Shown here piece by piece: positions 1 to 11,990 of a stretch of 64,000 bases of DNA. Each line of letters opens with the position of its first letter. Position 1 is the first letter of the stretch. Location of the stretch: assembly GCF_964340395.1 (NCBI RefSeq), contig NC_135553.1:6912501-6976500 (forward strand), written 5' to 3'. The position numbers and the translations under genes were made by a program. The DNA is from Glandiceps talaboti (Eukaryota; Hemichordata; Enteropneusta; Spengelidae). Below the pieces are notes generated by a model. The model did no database searches. It saw only the letters and a program-made list of their open reading frames with translations, and was not told the DNA's origin.

Positions 1-964
1 ATATAATTTATATATGTGCATGATTTGCATAAAATTGCAATTTACCTATGCACATGATTTGCATATAATTTATGTATTGATTTGACCATAGATTATAGGA
101 TCTTTATACCTAAGTTACGTCATTTGCATATGTGATATTGCCATAGAAAAATTGAATACATCGTGCTCATGAATTGAACAGTGATGTACCCTTTCTTATA
201 GTTTTTCATCTGTTAGCTGTCACATAAGTATCTTTGGATCTGTCTTTCGTTATTTGAATCATTGTGCTTTGGTGCTCATTGAAGTTCAAAATGGTAAGAC
301 TAGATGTACATGCACGGACACTTGTGTTTCTTTGAGTGTTGTCTTTTTGTGAAATGGAAACCACCAGAGATATAGAATACTGTGAGGTTTAGAGAGGGAT
401 AGCATATCCATTTTTATTTTATGAAGACAGATTGATCATAATTTCCTCCACAGCTGCAGCTGAAAATTGAGGTGATTTCCTCTACATATCACACATTAGG
501 TGGGAATAATGATAGTGCATAAGGCCTATATAGCCTATAGCTACTTTGTGATGTACCTTGGTTTCACTGATAATAAGAATTTGATGGTGTAGCTGATGGC
601 TATGTGTTACAGGCTTATTGTGTTTGAACAGTAATGTTCATATTATATGTACGTGTGCCACATTTACCTGAGTATCATAACTACATGTACAATGTTTATA
701 TAATGCCTACACCAACTCCTAATGTTCATAATGACCAACTAGGCCTGCAGCTGGTACGGGGCACTGCCTGGCTAGCTCTGTGTTTGCACCAGGTAGATCT
801 CACCAGCATGTGTTACCAACTGGGAGGGTTAATGCCTGCACCTACCTGATGTTAATTCTGGGCTAGCTAGTGAATTAGAAAGTTTAGTAGTGTTAGGCTT
901 AGCTTATAAAAGGGTTATTCCCACAATGTCAGCTTTCTACCAATTTATTGGACACTTCATCACA

Positions 965-1027
965 TCAGTGCAGAAAGGTCGTATCTGCTATGCAATTGTA
1001 TAGGCAGATATGACCTTACTGCACTGA
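965..1027. repeat. Palindromic element, family A copy 1
   Basis: The left arm starts at 965 (tcagtgcagaaaggtcgtat) and is matched by an inverted right arm ending at 1027 (atgaccttactgcactga), with a loop of about 15 bases. A second, diverged copy with the same arms is at 44436-44494, so this is a dispersed foldback element and not a chance hairpin. Confidence 0.7.
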
Positions 1028-1978
1028 CGCGAGGATTTTATCTCAACAACTTTTTTTTCAGAAAGGAATAAAAAAGCACTTTAGTCCTGAAATCATACCG
1101 ACCAGACCTTGTCTTTTATAGCAACTTAAGGTATTCCTTTATTAGCAACCATGAATTAACTTGTGATTTCATGTGCATGTACATGCACCTGGCTGAAATA
1201 TCATACTACATACTATGGCCTCTGATAACATGAATGGGAACGTCATCTAAGTCTAAGTCCTATGGGTGTCATTAATTGTCTCATCATACTGTCTCATGTG
1301 ACCAATTATCTATAAAGGATGAACAGATACCATGTCACAGGTGTATATTGGCGTTATGTTACTCCTGAGGATGGAGAGTACGTTATGAGTTATAATTCAC
1401 CAGAAACTGCACGACAGGGATTTAGCCATCCCTATCTGTCATCATTGTTGTGTGATGCATTCATTAGGAGTCAGTGTTTTGGTACTTTGCTTCGTATTTT
1501 CCTTAGCTATCTAATGATGAAGACAAATATTCACCTAAGGCGAATTCTCAACAGGGAGTAGAACAGCTCCGAGATAATTTCTACTAAGTTTGAGCCTGAA
1601 GGCTAGTAATCTGAAGTATATTTCTCAAAGGGAAAGGCAAGGTTTGAAGGTAATTCCTTAGAATTCAACACAAAAGGCCAGTATGTTGGAAGACTGGAAG
1701 TGACTATACAAGTAACTGACTAAACTTTTCAGTAGTTGAGAATACGAATATTTACTCACATGCATATACCAGGCTAACAAGTAATCAAGTATAACAAGAT
1801 AAGGTAACTATAGTATGATGGCACGTAGCAAAGTATAAGTAATTATTCTTAGAAATATTTCATTTTTATTTGTTGCAAGTAACTAAATTTTCATGAAAGT
1901 GCTGTTTAAAGATTTTTGTTGAAATGACACATAGAAATCCTGATAAGACGTCTGTTAGCAATTGTAATAGTCTTATTC

Positions 1979-2135
1979 GTACATCACACCTGTACACTAT
2001 AGTTGCTATGATCTGAGCAACTTGATTCTCAAATCATTCTTGTTTTGTTTTTGTACATCACACCTGTACACTAAAGTTGCCCTGATCAGCAACCTGATTT
2101 AGAAATCTTTGTTTTCTGTATATCAGATTTCTTTA
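1979..2135. repeat. Imperfect tandem duplication, unit about 78 bp, two copies
   Basis: The phrase gtacatcacacctgtacact occurs at about 1979 and again at about 2057. Each is followed by a similar run (agttgc, tgatc, agcaac, ttgatt/ctgatt, tttgtttt). The two copies differ by small indels and substitutions. Confidence 0.65.
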
Positions 2136-2147
2136 TTATAAACACTT

Positions 2148-2372
2148 GTCTCCCAAGAAGTCCAGTGAGGGCCATCCCTCATGGGTTCAGTGTTAATGCA
2201 GGAGGCAACCGGAGTATCCAGGAAAAACCTGTGTTGTTCAGTAGAGTCAAACTGAACAACACTCTTCTTACTTGCAGTGTGGTAAACTTAATCGAACCCT
2301 GAATGGGGTTCAAACCCTAACTGCAGTGGTAAGAAGCAAGTTGTTTGACCACTCGGCCATTGACAACCCATC
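2148..2372 (-). mobile_element. tRNA-derived SINE, copy 1 (minus strand)
   Basis: Read on the minus strand, the element begins near 2372 with a tRNA-like head: ggccgagtggtcaaa resembles an A box, and ggtttgaacccc about 40 bases on resembles a B box. A tRNA-unrelated body follows, containing tttttcctggatactccggt. A second copy with the same order of modules (A-like box, B-like box, CTGG-TA-TCCGGTT block) is on the plus strand at 33213-33440. The two share architecture more than close identity, which fits an old SINE family. Exact ends and target-site duplications were not resolved. Confidence 0.65.
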
Positions 2373-2413
2373 TGTATTTTGTTAATGGTGACCATCATTG
2401 TCACAATACTGCT

Positions 2414-2669
2414 CCTGACCATAGCGATGGCTTTTACCTTGATACCACATTGACAGAAACTGCTCTGCGTTACCATAGTGATCTTGTTGGGGTTGCCATG
2501 GCAATAGTTCCTTTAGCAAATGTTAGTCTCACTCTACATGTATGTTACCATAGTTATAACTTTTTGATTTGTTACCATTGGTGATAATAATGACTATATT
2601 ACCCTTATGGTGTCACTTTTGGTAAATGTCGTTAAGTTATCATCATTTTTGCTGTTGCCATGGTGATAG
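2414..2669. repeat. Array of imperfect GTTRCCATRGYRAY motifs (X-box-like)
   Basis: At least six related palindromic motifs occur in about 255 bases: ctgaccatagcgatgg (about 2415), gttaccatagtgat (2469), gttgccatggcaatag (2492), gttaccatagttataac (2544), gttaccattggtgat (2571) and gttgccatggtgatag (2653). Spacing is irregular, so this is either a decayed tandem repeat or a cluster of RFX-type X boxes. It lies about 1 kb upstream of the FOXRED2 start codon. Confidence 0.5.
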
Positions 2670-3537
2670 TTTTACATATCGTTCCATAGTGTGAGGATCA
2701 AACTATGTAATTTCATAGAGATTATCTTACCTCATACATCATAAAAAAACTAGTAGTACATGTATGTAATTTCACCCTGTTATTCATAGTTGACATGATG
2801 GTGAATTATACTATATCGTGCCTGTAGGCTCTAGAGATTCACATTTTGCCCTATGCCGGACAAGAAGTTGACAAATGAGTAACATTATAATCTACATGTT
2901 ACTGGAAAGTCTCCAGGTACAATCAAGAATTGTCACCATGTGATTACACAGTCATGTTTTACAAGTAATCTAATGTGCCTTTACATATAGTTTTTTATTG
3001 TCAACAACTAGGGATTCCATTTACATATATACTCCTATGTGGCTTAGATATTGGTTATATGTATTTTGTTCAAAATAAGAATACAATGTTTGATACGTGT
3101 GATAATACTCCTGAACATCAGCCGACAGTTATAAAACTCCTGATGGAAGTGACTTTCAGTTCAGGATATAATATGAGAAGGCATAACCTGTAACCTGTCT
3201 AAGAGATACCTCAGCTTAGCTCTGCACATTTCCTCTTGGCTCTACAGATGATTCAAAATAATAAAGCCATATTGAGTTTTACTTATCGTTTGATAACTTC
3301 AGTATACCATAATCCACCTCAAAGTCCATAGTATATTTACTGGGATATTCATGTTTGTCACACCTTCATGTTAGAATTGTTAAAATTCAGTACCACTGAG
3401 GAATGACTTGCATGGTAATTAGATAATTTGCATATCCCACAATATTAATGATATGATATGATATGATTGGATGGTAAAAAATTGCATATTTTAACATAAA
3501 TTATAACATATATTTTTGTTCTCTGATTGCATTACAG

Positions 3538-3580
3538 GTGCCATTAGAAATTAGATCAGAATTTTAGCAGTCATTTCAAA
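3538..3580 (+). other. FOXRED2: FOXRED2 5' UTR part of exon with start codon
   Basis: A pyrimidine-rich acceptor (ctgattgcattacag) ends at 3537, so the exon carrying the start codon probably begins at 3538. This leaves 43 untranslated bases. The start context is caaaATGT, with A at -3. The 5' partner exon was not located. Confidence 0.55.
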
Positions 3581-3906
3581 ATGTTGGTGACAGTTCTCTT
3601 GGTGCTACTTCTTCCTATGCAACTATTTTCCCAGTCTCCAGTGAAGACACCAACTTTCTCCAAGGACTATTGTGTGATTGGTGCTGGGCCAGGAGGCCTA
3701 CAGATGGGCTATTTTTTCCAGCAAGCTGGAAGAGATTACATTATTTTTGAACGTGACAACACTGCTGGGGCCTTTTATACCAAGTATCCCAGACACAGAA
3801 AGCTGATCAGTATCAACAAACGATATACTGGTAAAACTAACAAAGAATTCAACTTCCGACATGATTGGAATTCACTGATCAGTCACGATGAATCTTTACT
3901 GATAAA
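3581..3906 (+). CDS. FOXRED2: FOXRED2 coding exon 1
   Basis: Encodes the signal peptide ([16 protein letters not shown]), the GAGPGG FAD-binding motif and the [12 protein letters not shown] block. The donor AA|GTAAGT leaves phase 2. Confidence 0.95.
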
Positions 3907-6900
3907 GTAAGTACACAATATTGTGTTTTTTTATACCAAGAATTGTACCATGCATGAGCCATTTAGAACAAAAAATATGGTCGTTCTACGCCACAACAGT
4001 GTGCGTCTACATCACTGGTTCTGATGTTTTCAAAATATTAGTCAAAACGTTCAAAATTACCATTACTTTCCCTGATTTCTCTTTTATATTACTGGCACTG
4101 GTATAATTATGATATTCCCCAGTATTTTTCTTCATTCAGCCAGAAAATACTCATGACCTAAGGTTTGTCGCTATGAGTCGATCGACTCGTGGTAACAAAG
4201 ACCCCTTAGATCATGAGTATTTTCCATGGCTGAACGAAGAAAAATATTGGGGATATCATCTAATTGTCGTATTAAAATCAACAAGAGGAAATATCCCCAG
4301 AAACAATACTGACTAGTAGACTCCAATTGACAAGTAGTTATCTTAGTTTACATGTATGTTTGTGACATGTATTTTCATATATGGCTAAAGAAAACTGTCT
4401 GGGAAAAGACAATCGGAGCAACAACCTATTAATTGTTAGACTAAGTAAAGTTTTCCTCTGCTATATCATTGGGCAGCCTGACAACACTTCATCAAAATGA
4501 TTATGTTTACTGTACTAGTTAACTTCCAACCAACATTTTTCATATTGTCGATTATGTCATGGTATTTATGCAGGAAGCAAGTGTCGATGATGTAATTGTT
4601 GTCGATGCATACTACTTTTTGCAGCATATCTTGTGAAAGAATTAGACACCAGGGTATCTCCATTGATGATTTATAATAGTATATCATGGATATCACCTAC
4701 CAGTCTTCAATAGCCAGAAAATAAATTCTAAAAATATCATATTAAATATTTTCTCTCGGTAGACACTATTCCAAGGAATTTTTTCCACATGCAGATGTTA
4801 TGGTCCAATATCTCCAAGATTATGCCAGCAAATTACAGTTGAACATTCAATACAATACAAACATTGTTAACATCAAGAGGGCACCTGATGCAAGAATAGG
4901 CTATCCAAAATTCAGAGTTCTAGATCAAAACAATGCCACATATGATTGTCGGTAAGTTGAACACACATGTAGTACACTTGTATTGATTACTGCTGTCAAC
5001 TTATAAAGGATTTGGGGTGATAAAACAGCACCTCAGTAAGTTACTCAACTTTGAAATTTTGTAAAGAAACCCCATGTGTTCGGCCATTTTGTTGATACAT
5101 TTCCTGCAAGGGTTTCTGGGAAAATCTTTCATGAAGTATATGAACAAGTCTATGTCTCCCCCTCCGCCTCTCCTGAAAAATGTAATGATACAGTTGTGTA
5201 GTTTTGTTTGACTAGACTCTGTTACTTGTTGCTATTGGCTTTGAAATAAAACGATCAATATGATATAGAAAACATGTTCGTCTGACCATGTGACTGCATG
5301 ACTTGACTGATATTGATTGAAGACTAAAGTACACATGACATGTATAAGTTTATTGAATTCATTAGAAATGAACAGGAAGGTGTGAATTTCAATGCCATCT
5401 TTGGAGAATGGATTATTGAAATTCCAGTCATAAACTATGTCACAATTATTCTTCTGTAGGAATTCTCTCTGCACTTAAATTCTGAAACCAGCAGATGAAT
5501 TGTTTGGATGGTTTCAATAAAAGATGTATGAAAAAGAGGGATTAAAAGATTTTATCTACAGTATATTAAGTGTCTTATTTCCAATGAAAGTACACAACAT
5601 CATTATTCTGTTTTAGAACAACTGAACTAAGGTTTGCAGTGTTTGTTTTAACATGGGACACTGGTAAATTGAGAAGGGTAATGCAGTAAAATTGCTTACA
5701 AATTGCTATGTTTCATACCATACATAATATTGGTGTGGAACAAAGATAGATTTTACCAAATTACAGCCCATAACAGCTGCACAAGTACATTTATACCCAC
5801 ATGTGATTCAAAACTGTTCACATGATGTACAATATTATGAGAAAGGTGTTATATTTACCAAAACTGTTTTTAAAAAATTGTAGCAGTTGTATAGCTAGCG
5901 CAACTTGAATATCAAAATTAAAACTCTCAAATTGATGGGAATGTATCGTCTAAACTACACTGTGTTGACAGTACTACATTTGATGAAGGGATTAATGGCA
6001 CAATATGAAGTTGTAGGCGTGTGATGCGTTTGTTCAAATTCCACCGGGAGCTATATAACATGAATGAAATGAGCTATTACAAAATCATCAAAGAAATAAA
6101 TATTCATTTCTTCATGTTTTATCAACACCAGTGCAGTTACAAAAAAATTATGTAAAATACAGTTCAGTCATATTTTTCACTTGACTAAAATTATACCAAG
6201 ATGAAAATTTTGGTAAGGTGAAATTGAAACAAGTCATCACAAACAAACACAGCAAGAATTCAGAAACACAAATGTTCGGTGCCAAAAATGGCAAATGTTC
6301 ATTTAACTGTTGCCTACAGATATACATTTATATAGTTGAGAAAAATTGTGCAAATATTGATTGCAGTCATTAAAAGGCTTATTAGTGTTCATGGTGGGTA
6401 GTCGTTTTTTAAGGTCCGACATTCATGCCATCTCTATACTGACTATTACTCATGTCGTGTTTTAGAAGCCTGATAGGGCTGAACAACACGACATACATCT
6501 TACAGTCTAGGTGGGTAGTGATACAATCAGCTTGTGCTGTCTTGTGTTCTCAATGAGTTTCATTGTAACAACATTGTTTTCATATATATCCTTGGCTTTA
6601 GTGATTGGCTTAGATCGTAACATGTGTTATGGACCTGTAGTGACCTCAATTTGCATATTGGGACACGAGTCACATTCTATTTTCCATAGGGCATTGAATA
6701 TTAATGTAGGATGGAACTCTTATTGGGGATTTGCTTTGACTATATTTTATGGAAAGAAACTATGTGCCTGAAAATGTGATGTTTTATAAACCACTTAATA
6801 TTACCTCATCTTTCAGCCTTCGGAAATAGATGCTAAATAACAGCACCTGGGGGGAGTGGCCATCTACTGGTGTCCTCATAGCCAGGCAATAAGTGTATAC

Positions 6901-9900
6901 TATAAGAGAACTACATATCACTTGAGTGGAAGTATGACATACTCTGAGTATTTGTACAAGTGTTTGCATTGTTTTCCATAGCTGTACTTCCATGAGTATA
7001 GGGAACAAAGTGCTGCAGAAAACAATTCAAGCATGAATGCAAATATACCCAGAGTATACATACTCTGACACTCACAATTGTCATGGAATCCTATTATTGT
7101 TGCATAATTATGTTCATCCAAAATAGCAAAGTTTGTATTTTTTTAAAAAAAACTCCTGTGTTCATGTGATTTGTATACATGGACTTATAATCATTCACTC
7201 AGGTATACATTGATGTTTTCAAAATTGTACTGCATTGTATAGGCAACCATACAGGTAATCATTAGCACATATGTTTATGGTTATACGGTTAAAGACCGCT
7301 TACTTTTTAATGTATAACTATAAGTTTTATCAGCAGATGCAATTATTCATGGGTTTATTGCCAGGAATATTCGCTGTATGCACGATTTAATTGAGACAAT
7401 GTTTGGATCGAGTATATGATAAATGGATAATTTCTGCAAATAATGACAGCTGACATTTATATGTACTATCTTTTATACCTGGCCTGTTGAACTCAGAATC
7501 ATTGGAATTTTGTCAAAATTAAAATTCACGAATAAATCTTAGTTACAAAAAGGATACACACACTGCAATATTATAAGTTTTGTAGTGAAGTGAAATTTTC
7601 ATTTAAATGTTGTTTTGATGCATCCATATATTTATCAATTGATATCATCGTGTCGTTATGTTCAAAGTCTGGAAAGAGATGAGAATGACTGCAATACGGC
7701 TAATAAATGGATCTAGCTTAGCATCCCGTGCCCCCTGAAATGTCAGCACATCATGATAATTGCAAACATGCATGTTTTATAGTTATTCATTTCATATTAT
7801 GGCCTTGAAGGCCATTTTGTAATCTAAAAAATGGGAACTTTTCATTTTAATGACCAAATTCTAAATAGAATGGTTTGCCTGAGGCTTCTTGTATTGCAAT
7901 CAGTTCCAATGTGACATGGGGGTCAAATATGAAGAGTTAAGTAATATGCTGATCGACATCAGTGAAATACGGAGTTCATGTTGAATTGTTAATGATAGAT
8001 ATAGAGTGCACTTGTTACAATATCCATTTATACCCTGCTGCCTTTCGTAACACTTACTTTTTAGCCAGGATTGGCAGAGACTAGAGGGCGCTTTAAGAAT
8101 AACTCTAAATATGTCTGTCCATCTAACTTATACATACTCGATCTTTATCAAGACATATTATCTTTATCAAATTAGCATAATCTTATATCTTTCAAACCTA
8201 GCACAATGGTGTACACGACATAATATGGTGGCCATGTGCTCAGAACTGCTCAGTTTGAATGTGTTTAAACCTTTATGTTACCTACCAATACATGATTTTC
8301 ATAGATTGAATACTTCTAAATCAGCTGTAGTTTAAGAATGTACATTTTATACAAATACACCAGGGCATTGCTAACTTTTAACAGTCATGGTCATTCAAAT
8401 TTCTAGACAGATAGAATTACAGTTTGGCAGACAGTACAAGGGGGAAAGTATAGACACAACTTGTAAATATACATGTATGATCTTTTTAGTATGCTGTGTT
8501 CAGTGCCACTATTTTTGATACCTTTGACAACAAATGAATATAGAAATATGACAACTTATAAAGTGTGTTGGCAGGATCCTTCTTTCGCTATAATTTGTGC
8601 ATATTCAGCTAAAATAAATCCAGTGCCAAAAAACATATGCTATATTGTATATTCAAGTGTTCATTTTTGGTTAATTTCAGGAATTTGATTATAAGTACAG
8701 GAATATCTACACCTAACAAACCCCAATTTAAAGGTATTGAACATACTATTGGCTATGAAGATATGTCTATGAATGAAGAAGATTACGAGGGTAAAACTGT
8801 GTTGATTCTTGGGAGAGGTAACTCAGCTTTTGAGACAGCTGACCATATTCTTGCATATACCAACCTCATTCACATGGTAGCAAGAACAAGAATACGACTG
8901 TCTTGGGAAACGCATTATGTTGGAGACTTGAGGTAAATATTAGTCTTTATGTGTAGTATAGTTATATGTAGGTCAACCACTGAGTTTACTGGTACAGGTC
9001 TCATTACCTGAAATAGAATTTGATCACCTTATAGTAGCAGGCAGTAGTATATACCTGTTATAAAAATAACTGTGATTTGATTCCATGGTTGACACCACGA
9101 CTTCCTCTGTACGTACTACACAATGCATTTTACCATTTGCACACATGAGAATAATCTGATCTGCTTGTTCTTAAGTATGGTCCTCCGGGTAAAAAGCTAT
9201 TAAGTACTGAGAGTTTCCCTTTCTGTCATCCATCTGTATATAATGCTATCAGTATATAGTTACTTTTATTAAGTCAACATGAACACACCAGTTAATATCT
9301 CAAAGCAATATGTCAACGTTTGACCAGTGCAATTCCAGCGAGACTATTAAAGATGTGTCGTGATCATAAAAATGAAAGGAGCTGAAAGTGAATGGAAAGT
9401 GAAGAAAGAAAACACCTACAATCAGCCAGCACTCAGTAATGGCACAATTATTGTTATTTGATATCTTTCCTCCAAGGACTTTATGAATCATAACACCCAC
9501 AGAGAGATGAAGATACATTCCTTACTGTATGTAGGCAGAGATAATATCACCTACCAGACAACTATATCACACCGCTAGTAGGCTCACACTGGTTCTTCAC
9601 TCAGCTGAGGAAAAAACTTGTGGTTAAGGGGCCTTGTCACTATGAGTCACTAGTGACAAACTTTTAGGTCTCAAGTATTTTCCAGCTGAATGAAGAAAAA
9701 TATTGGAGAATGATATAATATTACCTCCTCAAGCATAATTTATGAAAAATTTGAAAAAATGATGATGATATGGAGCGTTTTGACTCATATTCCGACTCCT
9801 ATTTTGAGTACTGCAGTAACACAGGCTGTCATATGACATAGAACAACCATTACATTAAATCCATATTTTCTGTTCAAAGATAATAACTTGGCTTGTGCAT

Positions 9901-11906
9901 GGTATAATATACTACACATACTATTGCAGTTATTCTGCCATATTCTTAGGTTATACAGTTCTGAAATCAACAATGTTTATTTTGACAAGCATCTTTCAAG
10001 ATGCAGTAAATTTTAGTTTGTTATCAATGACAGCTAGCTCATCAAACTACATGATTGGATGATGGATGAGGTATCCAGGAAAGAATTATGTAGAAAGTTT
10101 GTTGTCACCATAGCAACGCATCTATTACTATGCAATTTACCATGATTCAACCATAACATTTGATGGAATTTGAGAACATGGCGTGACCTTTGACCTGTAG
10201 ACAGATAGATGAATCACATGACATGTAGATAGTCAGCTGAATCAGGTGATGATGATCGATGATGATGGTACTATGACAACCATTTACATGTGTGTACATG
10301 TTATACACAAAGAGAGGTGTCAGTTTGAGTAGGAAAGGCTTGACAGAGAGGCAGTACATGTCAGTATCGTGGGCAGAATGAAGCTGATGAGATATACAGT
10401 AATTAGACTGTGTCACATATGCAAGGAAATGTAGTATGCATCCCATGACCAGTTTTTAGAATGTACATATTGGAAGTGAGGAATTGTATAAACACTCCCT
10501 GATAAAAGATATCAAGCAAAGAGTAACTGTTCATTGTATGACTGCAGTGTTCTCCCAGGATAGATTATAACTAATTTGCATATAATTTACATATCATTAA
10601 CATAGTAATTTGCATATTGATCAGCATATAATACGCATGTCTTCAACATTGAAACATACTTTTGACATATTTATATCTAACACATACACACATGGACATC
10701 ATGTGAATGTATTCATTATTATAATATTGTCATTTAAAGATCACTAAAACTCAAGAACTTTTAAAGTATGTCAGAAACGTGCCAAGCATGACAGCCTGGG
10801 TGGCAAGGATGGTGTTAGTACAGAGTACTTTTTTCTATAGTGGGGAAAACACTGGGCTACATCGGCATCTCACTGCTAAGCTTCTCTTTAATGGACATGT
10901 CATTTACATGTAAGACAGTAGATATGAAATGTACATTTCAATATCATGTGATTCAGATATCATAGATATGACTCATATCTAAGATATGTATAAATCAATA
11001 ATGATGATAATGACATGTAGGTTTCGATGCATTTGCATTTGATTAACACAATGTGACATGTATGCATTCTGTACAGTTGATAACAAATATTGTGATTGAC
11101 ATGCTACATGTAGCTACTTTATTATTACATTTCATGTACATTTCATTGCCATTTAGTCTACATTGATAGATTTAATATCCCCATTCATTATTATCTTGAA
11201 ATGTATTTTTATTGACACATCTGAGAATATCTTGTATGATTATGTCCACTTCATGTGATTGGTATTCATGTGATGTACATTTCAGAGCTGTGAACAATGG
11301 TCTACTTGACACCTACCAACTGAAATCTCTGGATGGGATCATGGAAGCACCAGTGGAAGAAATCAAATTGGTAAAGAGAGACAACAAGATTCTTGTTGAC
11401 ATATGGGATGAGTATTCCATCAGTAATGAAAGTGAATCATTGTCATCTTCAGAACCAATTGATAACTTTGCTGCAAGAGAACCATACGATACGGTGATCA
11501 GATGTCTGGGTTTCAAGTTTGACTTCAGTTTATTTGATGAGTGAGTTAATATCTTGTTTTGTCTATTGATGGAGAAATAAGGGATAAAGATGATATGTTT
11601 GTCATACGATGATTAGGATAGTGTATGATATATAAGGGTAATGATTTACAACTGGTCAGTTAAACAGCAAATGTAATTTTCTACTCTTAGTCATTGAAAT
11701 CAATTCAGTAAGAGTTGTCATGAAGTTCTATTTGTGTGTTCAAAGTTCAAAAGATGGTTAATTGTTAATGAAAATGTGGTTTCATGGATGTTAAGTATTC
11801 AGATAAAATTCGCAAGATCTTAAGTATACCAACAGTCATCATCAGCTGTCTGTCTGTCTGTCTGTCTGTCCATCCCTCCTTGTCTCTGTTTGTCTGTTTG
11901 TTTGTT

Positions 11907-11990
<84 letters not shown>

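Larger units (their letters stand above)
1..3537. other. Spacer / probable 5' region upstream of FOXRED2 coding exon 1
   Basis: No supportable coding exon is seen here. The stretch is AT-rich. It holds clusters of ATTTGCATA at the left edge, a palindromic element (965-1027), a 78-bp imperfect direct duplication (1979-2135), a minus-strand SINE (about 2148-2372) and an array of GTTRCCATRGYRAY-like motifs (2414-2669). Because FOXRED2 coding exon 1 is preceded by a splice acceptor ending at 3537, at least one noncoding 5' exon and the promoter should lie in this stretch or left of the window. I could not place them. Confidence 0.6.
4952..8680 (+). other. FOXRED2 intron 2 (3.7 kb)
   Basis: No exon is supported inside. 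It carries palindromic family C copy 1 (6395-6515) and family D copy 1 (6783-6895). The rest is unremarkable AT-rich sequence. Confidence 0.7.
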
